A stretch of 15,414 nucleotides of DNA from Planctomycetota bacterium (GCA_022573485.1 JACZTW010000050.1:1-15414), one strand, 5' to 3'. Shown: positions 1 through 6,993, numbered from the stretch's first letter. Program-made: numbers and translations. Notes: a model not told the origin generated them from the sequence alone.

Positions 1-45
1 CGGTGGTCGCACCACTGGCGGTCGCACCACCGGTGGCCGCACCGT
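1..45. repeat. 15-bp tandem repeat, three copies
   Basis: Three adjacent 15-bp units (1-15, 16-30, 31-45) share the core GGTSGCACCAC with a few substitutions. Because 15 is a multiple of three, the units stay in frame on the minus strand and encode a Gly/Ala/Thr-rich five-residue repeat at the start of the gene after nuoM. The array may continue beyond the window. Confidence 0.6.
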
Positions 46-49
46 TCAT
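1..49 (-). CDS. Start of the gene after nuoM, probably nuoN (partial)
   Basis: An ATG at 49-47 overlaps the nuoM stop codon as ATGA, and the reading frame stays open to the window edge for 16 codons (MNGAATGGATASGATT). The visible residues are only Ala, Gly, Thr, Ser and Asn and are encoded by a 15-bp tandem repeat, so they carry no family signal. NuoN is proposed only from position: nuoN normally follows nuoM, and every other junction in this operon overlaps in the same way. A low-complexity leader before the first membrane helix would be unusual for NuoN. Another gene, or a start further downstream, is possible. Confidence 0.4.
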   Translation of the reverse strand, partial: MNGAATGGATASGATT

Positions 50-1509
50 GACATGACTCCGGGGAGCGCTGCCACGGGAGCTCGAAGATAGGACAGGACA
101 CAATCAGGGTAGAGCCCGAGACCTACAGCGAGTAAGGCCAGCGGCGCGAGCGTCGCCACTTCACGGGCGTTGAGCTCCAGCTTGAGCCCTTCGAGTCCGG
201 GGTTCATCTCACCCATGACCACGCGATAGTAGAGCCAAACAAGGTAAGCCGTTCCCAGGGCAACGCCCCACACAGCCATGACCCCGAGCCAGGCTTGGGT
301 CTTAAAGGCGCTGCTGACTATGAGGAACTCCCCTACGAATGAATTCAAACCCGGGAATCCCGCGGCCGCCAGACAAAAGAGCGCCAGAAAGATGGAGTAG
401 ACCGGCGCGGATTTGCCGACCCCCCCGTAGTCCTTGATCTCGCGCGTGTGGGTGCGCTCGTAGATCATGCCGACGCACAAGAACAGCGCGGCGGAAACGA
501 TTCCGTGGTTGATCATCTGGAGGACCGCGCCTTCGACGCCGCTGCGCTTGAGTGTGAAAATGCCCAGGGTGACGAAACCCATATGGCTAACGCTCGAGAA
601 GGCGATGAGACGCTTGATGTCCGTCTGGACCAATGTGACGTACGCGCCGTAGACAATGGCCACCACAGAGAGGACTAACATGGGCTCGCGGAAAAGCTGC
701 ACGCCTTCGGGAAGTATGGGAAGCGAGACCCGCAGGAAACCGTAAGCGCCCATCTTGAGGACGATCCCCGCTAAGATCACGCTTCCCGCGGTTGGAGCTT
801 CGGTGTGGGCGTCCGGGAGCCAGGTATGCACCGGGAACATGGGTATCTTGACGGCGAAGGCAGCTAGAAATGCCGCGAAAATCCAGGCCTGCTGCGTCGG
901 CGGAAGGCGCACCTCGCCGAGCGCAAGGGCCTGGAAGTCCAACGTGCCGCAGGAGTGATGCACGGCGATCACACCCACAAGCATCAAGACGCTCCCGGTC
1001 AGAGTGAAGATCAGAAACTTGACCGCAGCGTAGACGCGCGCTGGTCCTCCCCAAACGCCGATGAGCAGGAAGAGGGGAACGACGATAAGCTCCCAGAAGA
1101 CAAAGAAGAGAAAGAGGTTCGACGCGGCAAAAAGCCCGATCATCGCGGTCTCCGCGACCAGTAGCGCCGCGTAGAACTCCCGCTCCCGCGTCTGGATCGC
1201 AGTCCAGGAGGCGCTGACGCACAAGATGGTCAAGAGTGCGGCGAGGAAGATGAACGGAAGGCTGATGCCATCCACTCCCATGCCGTAGGCGATATTCCAC
1301 GACGGGATCCAGTCATGAGACTCGACGAATTGCAGAGCGCTCGAGGTCTTGTCGAACTGCAAGTAGAGCGGTGCCGAGACGGCCAAGGTCGCTACGGTCG
1401 TGGCCAGCGCAATCCAGCGCGCGCGCCGCTCGCTGCCAAGGAGCAGGACCAGGGCCGCACCCACGATGGGCAGAAATGTTGTGACCGTAAGGACTGGATA
1501 CGCAGTCAT
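46..1509 (-). CDS. nuoM: NADH-quinone oxidoreductase subunit M (NuoM)
   Basis: This is a 487-residue antiporter-like membrane subunit of complex I and helps couple quinone reduction to proton or sodium translocation. The key charged residues are present: Glu140 in FFVFWE (helix 5), Lys221 in FAVKIPMFPVHTWLPDAH (helix 7), Lys252 in VLKMGAYGFLRV (helix 8) and Glu394 in SFVGEFL (helix 12). Glutamate at the helix 12 position is the NuoM hallmark, where NuoL and NuoN have lysine. The histidine at MINHGIVSAALFLCVGMIYERTHT-type positions 334-355 also fits. Length and helix pattern match full-length NuoM. Its ATG (1509-1507) overlaps the stop of the upstream gene as ATGA, and its own stop overlaps the next start the same way, so translation is coupled throughout. 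Nothing looks damaged. Confidence 0.96.
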   Translation of the reverse strand: MTAYPVLTVTTFLPIVGAALVLLLGSERRARWIALATTVATLAVSAPLYLQFDKTSSALQFVESHDWIPSWNIAYGMGVDGISLPFIFLAALLTILCVSASWTAIQTREREFYAALLVAETAMIGLFAASNLFLFFVFWELIVVPLFLLIGVWGGPARVYAAVKFLIFTLTGSVLMLVGVIAVHHSCGTLDFQALALGEVRLPPTQQAWIFAAFLAAFAVKIPMFPVHTWLPDAHTEAPTAGSVILAGIVLKMGAYGFLRVSLPILPEGVQLFREPMLVLSVVAIVYGAYVTLVQTDIKRLIAFSSVSHMGFVTLGIFTLKRSGVEGAVLQMINHGIVSAALFLCVGMIYERTHTREIKDYGGVGKSAPVYSIFLALFCLAAAGFPGLNSFVGEFLIVSSAFKTQAWLGVMAVWGVALGTAYLVWLYYRVVMGEMNPGLEGLKLELNAREVATLAPLALLAVGLGLYPDCVLSYLRAPVAALPGVMS

Positions 1510-3299
1510 CGGCTGAACACCGCCAAAGCCAGGAGTACGAGAATTCCAGCCGCCATCATCAGACCGTAATGCTGTGCGTGGCCGCTCGCCACGGTCTTCA
1601 AGATCCGGCTCAAGGACAGGGTTGAACGTCCCACACCCACAAGTGCCGAATCGACGAGGCCGTCGAGTTTGCGTAAGAGATTGGCCGCGCCCAACACCGG
1701 CAGCCGTATCACGAACTCATAGATCTCTCCAACGAAGCCGGACTCAACACGCGCCAAAGGCCCTTCGACGAACTTCACAATGCCGGCTGAACCTCGGCGG
1801 TAGAACCAGTCCGTGTCGAGGCTGATCGTGGGCTTTGGGTCGAGTTGCTTAAGGAGCAGGAAGAAACCCAGCGCCGTGAAGCCCAACATGCCAAGTGTGC
1901 TCGTCACGTGCTGCAGCGTATAGGGGACGTAATCCACTGGGTTTGGAAGGTGCTGGTACAGGAGTCGGGGGAAGACCCCGATCAAAACACACGCAGCCGC
2001 AGCCAGTCCCATGGCCACCAGCATGTTTCTGGGCGGCTCCTTGGGCTGCGCCGCGCGGGCTGAAGCCCGCGGCTCCTTGCCGAAGAACATGTAATAAGGA
2101 AGCTTGAGGCCCGTGTGCAGGAACGTCCCGGCCGACGCCAGAGTGAGCATGAGAAAGATCACTCCCAGATGGGCCTCGCCGGCCGCCGAGATCACCATGG
2201 ACTTGCTCACGAAGCCGCTGAAGAGCGGTACTGCCGAGATGGCAAAGGCGCCGACCATGTAGAGCCCAAGGGTGACCGGCATGGTCTTGTACAGCCCCCC
2301 CATCTCGCTGAGTTTCCGCCGCCCGGTCATCTGCAGGACGGCGCCGGCGCCCATGAAGAGCAACCCCTTGTAGAGAATGTGCGCGAAGGCGTGGGCCGTG
2401 GCGCCATTGAGCGCCAGTGCAGTCCCGATTCCCACACCGCAGACCATATAGCCGACCTGGCTGATAATGTGATAGGCCAATAGCCGGCGCGCGTCGTTTT
2501 CCAATACTGCGTAGACCACGCCATAGACCGCCATGGCTGCGCCCAGCCACACCAGGATCTCCGTCCCGGCGAACCCGCGGATCAAGACGTAGACCGCGGA
2601 CTTGGTTGTAAAGGCCGTCATGAAGACCGCGCCCGTGACGGTGGCTTCGGGATAGGCATCGGGAAGCCATGCCCCCAGCGGCGGGACCGCTGCGTTGAGG
2701 AGAAAGGCTACGAGGATCAAGGTCCAGGCCAGCCCGCCGGAGAAAGCACCCATGTCCTCGAAAGCAAGTGACCCAGTCTGCCCAAAATGCACCGCGATCC
2801 CTGCCAGGAGGAGCAGCCCACCGAATACATGGACCAGAAGGTAACGGAACCCGGCTGCGATGGCAGAGGGTTCGCGGCGCAACCATACCAAAAGCACGGA
2901 TGAGATTGCCAGGAGTTCCCAGAATACGGCGAGCGAGAGGAAGTCCCCGGCAAAGGTCACACCAAGCGCCGCCCCCGCATAGGTCAGGGCGCTCACGTGC
3001 TGGGCATCGTCCTGCACGTGGAGCGAGTAGACCATGCCCAGAAAGGCCATGATCGAGAAGACATAGGAGAACATCAGGCTTAATTTGTCCACTCTGCCAA
3101 ACACGAGGTCTTGGCCGAGGAAGCTCACCTCGCCATAGCTGCCGGGCGTCATACGGAGGCAGACCAACAGAGCAGCGGCAGGCAGAAGCAGCATCGCCAA
3201 CCGCTTAATGCGGCCTTTGAGAAAGGGTATTGCCCAGGCGCCAACGATGAGCAAGAGCCCTGGATGCACCCACTGCAAATTCAAAAATTCAAGAGTCAT
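1506..3299 (-). CDS. MrpD-like proton-conducting subunit with NuoL-like C-terminal tail
   Basis: This 597-residue polytopic membrane protein belongs to the Mrp/NuoL/M/N antiporter family and probably acts as a pumping subunit in the membrane arm of complex I. Glu128 (VFWELL), Lys233 (FTTKSAVYVL) and Lys366 (GFVSKSM) occupy the helix 5, 8 and 12 positions. The helix 7 site, normally lysine before PxxxWLPDA, is Asn202. After the core, residues 495-597 (DTDWFYRR ... SGHAQHYGLMMAAGILVLL) resemble the end of NuoL, where an amphipathic lateral helix and a last membrane helix hold neighbouring subunits. I chose ATG at 3299 because it overlaps the upstream stop by 11 bases. An ATG at 3380 would add 27 hydrophilic residues read from the upstream gene in another frame. 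Residues 410-416 come from a palindromic repeat. It sits where nuoL is expected. Confidence 0.88.
   Translation of the reverse strand: MTLEFLNLQWVHPGLLLIVGAWAIPFLKGRIKRLAMLLLPAAALLVCLRMTPGSYGEVSFLGQDLVFGRVDKLSLMFSYVFSIMAFLGMVYSLHVQDDAQHVSALTYAGAALGVTFAGDFLSLAVFWELLAISSVLLVWLRREPSAIAAGFRYLLVHVFGGLLLLAGIAVHFGQTGSLAFEDMGAFSGGLAWTLILVAFLLNAAVPPLGAWLPDAYPEATVTGAVFMTAFTTKSAVYVLIRGFAGTEILVWLGAAMAVYGVVYAVLENDARRLLAYHIISQVGYMVCGVGIGTALALNGATAHAFAHILYKGLLFMGAGAVLQMTGRRKLSEMGGLYKTMPVTLGLYMVGAFAISAVPLFSGFVSKSMVISAAGEAHLGVIFLMLTLASAGTFLHTGLKLPYYMFFGKEPRASARAAQPKEPPRNMLVAMGLAAAACVLIGVFPRLLYQHLPNPVDYVPYTLQHVTSTLGMLGFTALGFFLLLKQLDPKPTISLDTDWFYRRGSAGIVKFVEGPLARVESGFVGEIYEFVIRLPVLGAANLLRKLDGLVDSALVGVGRSTLSLSRILKTVASGHAQHYGLMMAAGILVLLALAVFSR
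2054..2071. repeat. REP-like palindrome inside a coding sequence
   Basis: CGCGGGC, a TGAA loop and GCCCGCG form a perfect 7-bp stem at 2054-2071. The next ten bases (CGGCTCCTTG, 2070-2079) recur at 9215-9224 in an intergenic hairpin. TGAA/TTCA-looped palindromes also occur at 13773-13792 and 13821-13840. On the minus strand the element encodes residues PRASARA in a linker between two membrane helices of the MrpD-like gene, so it is a tolerated in-frame insertion. Confidence 0.6.
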
Positions 3300-3552
3300 A
3301 ATGGTCTTCGCGACGCATGAGCCAGATCTTGCCGATGAATTTGGACACCAGGATGATCGCCACGCAGGAGGCCAACCCATAGAGCGAGCCCCAGGCGGGG
3401 AAGCGCTCGAACCCGAAATGGGAGTGATCGCTGGGAAACAGGAACGGCAGAACGATTTCCGCCGCAGCCACGATCGCCAGGCCTACATAGAACCAGCGCT
3501 TGATCCGGGTGACGCGGATTGGATTTTCCAGCAGTCTTTCTAAGAAGTTCAC
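3289..3552 (-). CDS. Small two-helix membrane protein of the complex I/Mrp-like cluster
   Basis: This 87-residue protein has two predicted membrane helices (about 20-40 and 56-76) joined by a short His/Phe-containing loop (FPSDHSHFGFERFPAW). It ends in a charged tail (KIWLMRREDHYDS). The start is GTG at 3552, overlapping the upstream stop as GTGA, with AAAGGG seven bases before it. No ATG gives a comparable frame. I recall small proteins with a similar HxHF loop and a C-terminal RREDYYD next to MrpD-like genes in deltaproteobacterial and planctomycete clusters, but this is memory, not a search. Its position between two antiporter subunits suggests an accessory or assembly subunit of the membrane arm. 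It matches none of the standard nuo subunits known to me. Function is unknown. Confidence 0.85.
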   Translation of the reverse strand: MNFLERLLENPIRVTRIKRWFYVGLAIVAAAEIVLPFLFPSDHSHFGFERFPAWGSLYGLASCVAIILVSKFIGKIWLMRREDHYDS

Positions 3553-5027
3553 TGCATTACCCTTTCAGCCAGTTCCAAAACAGGTGTTGGGTAGAGGCCC
3601 AGGATCAGGCTTGCGGCTGCGCTGATCGTCAAGGGCGCAACCATCCAGGGCACCTCGCGGACCTCCTCGTTCGTCTGCGGCGCCTCCTCGAAGTAGGCCT
3701 TGTACACGACCTGACCGAGGTAGGCGGCGGTGAGAAGGGAGCTGACCAGGAGTATCCCTAACAAGGTAAGGCTATGCAGCTCCAGCGCGCCAAGAGCCAA
3801 GAACCACTTGGAGACGGACCCCGACGTGCCGGGAATACCCACCACGCTCAGTGATGCAATCGTAAATGCGGCCATCGTCCACGGCATGCGCTTGGCCAAG
3901 CCGGACATCTGGCTGATTGCGGTCTTTCTCGTGGATACATAAATCGAGCCGGCGCATAAGAAGAGTGTAATCTTCGACACTGCGTGGTTGGTGATGTGGG
4001 CGATGCCGCCCAGCACCCCGCTGGCGTTCAAAAGCGCCCCGCCCAGGATGATGTAGGAGAGCTGGCTCACCGTAGAGTAGGCCAGCCGGGCTTTGAGGTT
4101 GTCCTGGGCGAGCGCCAGGAATGATCCGGCAAGGATGGTCACTGAAGCGGCCACCAAAGCCAGTTGGTCCGCGCCGATTTCGCGCATGGCATCAGCACCA
4201 AAGACGAAAAGAAAAACCCGCAGTGTGGAAAAGACCCCGGTCTTGACCACCGCCACCGCATGCAGCAATGCGCTGACCGGGGTAGGGGCCACCATGGCAG
4301 CCGGCAACCAACTGTGCAGCGGCAGGAGCGCGTTCTTGGCGAATCCGAACAGGAATAGGGCGAAGATTATCAAAAGAAGCATGGGCTGCTCGGTGAGCTT
4401 CGCAGCAGGCATTATCCCGCCACTCTGAAACTCGAGGGTTCCAGCCACGTTGTAGGTCAGAATAATGGCGGTCAGCAGCAACACCTTGGCAGCACCTAGA
4501 AGATAGATGATGTACTTGCGGGCGCCCGCCTTGGCCTCGGCCGTCTCCTTGTGGCCCACGAGGGGGTAGGTGACCAGAGTCAAGGCTTCATAAAACAGAA
4601 ACAGCGTGAAGAGGTTTGCGGAGAAGGCCACCCCCATCGTGGCGGACAGCGCCAGAGCGAAGCAGGCGTAGTACCGGGTTTGAGCGTGCTCTTTCAGAGA
4701 ACGCATATAGCCGATCGAGTAGCACGAAGTCACGATCCACAGGAGCGATGCCCCCGAGGCAAAGAGGAGACCGAAGGCATCTACGCGAAAAGCGAGTTCA
4801 ATGCCGGGAAGGATCCGAAAGAGCACGCATTCCGGCGAACCGCCCGCCAAAACCTCCGGAATCATGCTGGCTATAAGGGCGAACATCAGGACACCGGCCG
4901 CAACGGACCAGAACTCCCTCAGATTGGCCCGACGCTGGCCAGTGCATGCGATGAGGAGCGCACCCACGGCCGAGATGAGTACCACGAGCAGGGGCATGAA
5001 CGAAATCAAACTTTCCTCCGCTGTCAC
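3549..5027 (-). CDS. Monovalent cation/H+ antiporter subunit D-like protein
   Basis: This is a membrane protein of about 490 residues in the MrpD/NuoN group and probably a second pumping subunit of the membrane arm. All four key residues are present; numbered from the first GTG (5030) they are Glu148 (LFYEALT), Lys232 (GFAKNALLPLHSWLP), Lys263 (VVKTGVFSTLRV) and Lys408 (SGSVSKWFL). The start is uncertain. Two GTG codons (5030 and 5027) precede no clear ribosome binding site. The one at 5027 overlaps the nuoK stop as GTGA, matching the rest of the operon, so I used it. A TTG five bases after GGAGG (start 5009) or ATG at 4997 would also leave the first membrane helix intact. The stop overlaps the GTG start of the small membrane protein. 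No sign of damage. Confidence 0.9.
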   Translation of the reverse strand: MTAEESLISFMPLLVVLISAVGALLIACTGQRRANLREFWSVAAGVLMFALIASMIPEVLAGGSPECVLFRILPGIELAFRVDAFGLLFASGASLLWIVTSCYSIGYMRSLKEHAQTRYYACFALALSATMGVAFSANLFTLFLFYEALTLVTYPLVGHKETAEAKAGARKYIIYLLGAAKVLLLTAIILTYNVAGTLEFQSGGIMPAAKLTEQPMLLLIIFALFLFGFAKNALLPLHSWLPAAMVAPTPVSALLHAVAVVKTGVFSTLRVFLFVFGADAMREIGADQLALVAASVTILAGSFLALAQDNLKARLAYSTVSQLSYIILGGALLNASGVLGGIAHITNHAVSKITLFLCAGSIYVSTRKTAISQMSGLAKRMPWTMAAFTIASLSVVGIPGTSGSVSKWFLALGALELHSLTLLGILLVSSLLTAAYLGQVVYKAYFEEAPQTNEEVREVPWMVAPLTISAAASLILGLYPTPVLELAERVMQ

Positions 5028-5329
5028 CACTTGAGTTGGGTCAGGTCCGCCACGCTGGCCCCAGGCCTGTTCCGGTTCAGGGCGATCACGAGCCCCAGAC
5101 CGACCGCTACCTCTGCAGCAGCCACGGCAATTACAAAGAGGGCCAGGATCTGGCCGCGCGGATCATCGAACTGCCGGCTGAAGCCGACCAGACTGAGGTT
5201 TACTGCATTAAGCATGACCTCAACCGAGACGAGCATCAGGATTATGTTGCGCCGGGCAAGGAAGCCGAACACGCCGATTCCAAAGAGGACAGCGCTCAAT
5301 CCCAGAACGGCGCTCATGGGCACAATCAT
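5024..5329 (-). CDS. nuoK: NADH-quinone oxidoreductase subunit K (NuoK)
   Basis: This 101-residue protein with three membrane helices is the expected size for NuoK, the small membrane-arm subunit beside NuoJ and NuoA. The two conserved buried glutamates are present: Glu37 in MLVSVEVMLNAVNL and Glu73 in AVAAAEVAVGLGLVIA. In E. coli the equivalent residues (36 and 72) are needed for energy coupling. The ATG at 5329-5327 overlaps the nuoJ stop as ATGA. The C-terminal end (LTQLKW) is hydrophilic and reaches the next gene, which it overlaps. The frame is open further upstream to 5953, but that stretch only shadows nuoJ in another frame and is not part of the gene. Confidence 0.96.
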   Translation of the reverse strand: MIVPMSAVLGLSAVLFGIGVFGFLARRNIILMLVSVEVMLNAVNLSLVGFSRQFDDPRGQILALFVIAVAAAEVAVGLGLVIALNRNRPGASVADLTQLKW

Positions 5330-5868
5330 GATTCTGCTGTCCTCTTCTTGGCGAGCGTGATGGCGCCGACAATGGCGGCCAAGAGCACCAGCGATGCGAT
5401 CTCGAAGGGCAATGCGAACGGACCGAAGAGCGCCAAGCCTACCTGCGAAAGGCTGCCCAGAGGTGGGCCTTCCGCTGCCATGCGCTTTGCGGTGGGCGCG
5501 ACTCCAGCTCCAACGGGGTCGAGCGTTTCGACTTGGGGGAGCCAAGCCAAGACTGCAAAGGACAGCCCCACGGCAGCAGCGAACGGCCAATGTTTGCCGA
5601 ACCGCGGCCGCGCCTCCTCGCCCGGCAGGTCGAGCAGCATCACAACAAAGATGTAAAAGACCAGGATGGCGCCCGCGTACACGATGACCTGTACCGCCGC
5701 CAGGAACTCCGCGCCCAGCAGCAGGAAGATGCCCGCCACGTGCAGGAAGAGGGCCAGCACCCAGAGCATGCTGTGGACAGGATTTTTCCGTGTTACGGCC
5801 AGAATCGCGCTGGCGACGCTGGCGGTTGCCAGATAATAGAACGCCGTTTCTGCCGAAAAGAAGGTCAT
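5326..5868 (-). CDS. nuoJ: NADH-quinone oxidoreductase subunit J (NuoJ)
   Basis: This 180-residue protein has five predicted membrane helices and the NuoJ signature around residues 50-80 (LGAEFLAAVQVIVYAGAI, then VFYIFVVMLLDL). That region is the helix with a pi-bulge that is central to coupling in complex I. Residues 100-140 form a longer external loop than usual, and the C-terminal helix ends in KKRTAES. The start is fixed closely: a TAG stop lies in frame six bases before the ATG at 5868. There is no strong ribosome binding site; GAGG lies about 15 bases upstream. It is the first intact nuo gene of this block, so the remaining complex I genes must lie elsewhere or have been lost. The stop overlaps nuoK as ATGA. 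Confidence 0.95.
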   Translation of the reverse strand: MTFFSAETAFYYLATASVASAILAVTRKNPVHSMLWVLALFLHVAGIFLLLGAEFLAAVQVIVYAGAILVFYIFVVMLLDLPGEEARPRFGKHWPFAAAVGLSFAVLAWLPQVETLDPVGAGVAPTAKRMAAEGPPLGSLSQVGLALFGPFALPFEIASLVLLAAIVGAITLAKKRTAES

Positions 5869-5871
5869 CAG

Positions 5872-6004
5872 CTAGATGTCGTCCTCGAGGTGGCGAATTG
5901 TGCAGTCCTGAGTCGTAATGACCCAGTTCACAAACGTCGCCAAGCGACAACACCGCGGCGACTTTCTTATCCTCTACGAACAGGGGGCGACGGTGCTTAT
6001 CCGT
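5872..6004 (-). pseudogene. Frame-shifted remnant of a CBS-domain protein
   Basis: On the minus strand, 6001-5933 reads DKHRRPLFVEDKKVAAVLSL and then GDV, the usual second half of a CBS domain (consensus-like RHLPVVEDxKxVGxxSxGDV). After one extra base in the TTT run at 5932-5934, the next frame reads NWVITTQDCTIRHLEDDI and stops at TAG (5874-5872). Together these match the normal C-terminus of small CBS proteins, and leaving out one T restores the frame. Upstream of about 6004 I see no convincing continuation and no start, so only the last part remains. It lies directly before nuoJ and beside an intact CBS gene of the same type, suggesting decay of a tandem copy. A sequencing error could explain the frameshift but not the missing N-terminal part. 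Confidence 0.7.
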
Positions 6005-6143
6005 GCGCTGTTGACCACGCCTGTCAATATTTTCAAGCCGTAGGAATTCAGCGCGCCCTGATCCTCGCCCAACATATGGGGTTCAGTACCGTCCGTCAAG
6101 AAACTCCATCAGCTTCAAAGCACATGCGCTCCGCGTGCCCCAA

Positions 6144-6171
6144 GACGGCTGACGGCCCGTAGCTGATGGCT
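6144..6171. repeat. Short heptad repeat
   Basis: Four consecutive 7-bp units (GACGGCT, GACGGCC, CGTAGCT, GATGGCT) lie just after the 3' end of the CBS gene. The 7-bp period is the same as that of the longer array at 14409-14464, although the unit differs. No gene covers it. Apart from the CBS remnant, the stretch 5869-6186 shows nothing else I can identify. Confidence 0.4.
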
Positions 6172-6186
6172 CCGCGCCAGCGAGCC

Positions 6187-6624
6187 CTAGCGAGTGCCTT
6201 CATACAGATACTCGTACATGTACTCGATCGTCCGCTGCTGGTCTCCGTGTTCCATGGCGAGGATGTCCCCACTGGAAATCATGCCCACAAGCCTATTATC
6301 CTCCACCACAGGCAGATGCCGAATCCGTTTTTCCGTCATCACACTGCGGCATTCAGCCAGTTTCGTCGTCGGCTGACAACACGCCACCGGTGTCGTCATG
6401 ACGTCCTTTATTATGGTCTTCATGGGGTCAAGATGCTTGGCGACTACGCGATTGAGAACATCGCGTTCGGTGAAGATCCCCACGACGCTCTCAGCTCGAC
6501 CGACGACCAGCGAGCCGATGTGCTGATCGCTCATGATCTTCGCAGCCTCCATGACCGTGGCCTCTTCGCCGATGATAGCCACGTTCTTGCGTTTCTTGGC
6601 GAGTATGTCTTGTGCAGTCGGCAT
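6187..6624 (-). CDS. Two-CBS-domain protein
   Basis: This 145-residue soluble protein is made almost entirely of two CBS domains (about residues 5-65 and 74-130). CBS pairs bind adenine nucleotides or other ligands and usually act as energy or redox sensors, but the partner is not visible here. The first domain has GSLVVGRAESVVGIFTERDV, and the second has MTEKRIRHLPVVEDNRLVGM followed by ISSGDIL. The C-terminal tail (DQQRTIEYMYEYLYEGTR) is helical. The start is ATG at 6624, with AAGGAG eight bases upstream; an earlier ATG at 6681 lacks such a site and adds a non-conserved leader. It lies between a sugar operon and the complex I genes, each time with a gap of over 300 bases, so it is probably transcribed alone or into nuoJ. 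Specific function unknown. Confidence 0.92.
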   Translation of the reverse strand: MPTAQDILAKKRKNVAIIGEEATVMEAAKIMSDQHIGSLVVGRAESVVGIFTERDVLNRVVAKHLDPMKTIIKDVMTTPVACCQPTTKLAECRSVMTEKRIRHLPVVEDNRLVGMISSGDILAMEHGDQQRTIEYMYEYLYEGTR

Positions 6625-6993
6625 TGTGGGCACTCCTTCAGGTTTGGAACGTGGGTCTGGTCCACGACCCAACGTGGTCATTCATCGACACAGGACTTCC
6701 CATTTGCTGTGGCCGTGGAAACAATTATTTCCACATGCTGGATTCGCTGGAAATGTTCCAATCGCAGACGCTCAATGCGCCGTCGCACCAGGGGCGACAC
6801 GCCAGATTGCCGGATGACGAAGTTTCGGATCATATAGGTATACTAAAGTTAGGAGCCTGAAGTGGTAGCCCAATTGTTGATACCCCGCCCCCTTCCAGAT
6901 ATCCAAACAACGGTAAGTACTTGTCGTGACTTGCGTTACGTATCGTCATTTGAGTGACGTAGAATCGCATTTGTGAACGCGTTGCAGCCATTC
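6625..6993. other. Intergenic stretch between the CBS gene and the debranching enzyme gene
   Basis: No credible gene lies in these 369 bases. The part nearest the CBS gene holds clustered palindromes, listed separately. A small hairpin (CGTCA 6944-6948, TGACG 6955-6959) lies about 35 bases past the debranching enzyme stop but has no T-run, so I do not call it a terminator. TATACT at 6839-6844 resembles a plus-strand -10 box, but I see no -35 box or plus-strand gene to go with it. Confidence 0.5.
6713..6760. promoter_or_regulatory. Clustered TGGAA/TTCCA palindromes upstream of the CBS gene
   Basis: A perfect 7-bp inverted repeat (GTGGAAA 6715-6721, TTTCCAC 6728-6734, spacer CAATTA) is followed by a second dyad, TGGAA-ATG-TTCCA (6748-6760). 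A third dyad, TGGGTC 6652-6657 and GACCCA 6666-6671, lies closer to the gene. They sit about 30 to 135 bases upstream of the CBS start. They could be regulator binding sites or leader-RNA hairpins. No promoter boxes could be assigned with confidence. Confidence 0.35.

Noticed and set aside
5330..5953. Open frame extending upstream of nuoK
   Set aside because: It only shadows nuoJ in another frame. NuoK begins at 5329 by length, homology and the ATGA overlap.
6936..6965. Possible terminator after the debranching enzyme gene
   Set aside because: The hairpin stem is only five base pairs and no T-run follows on the minus strand.
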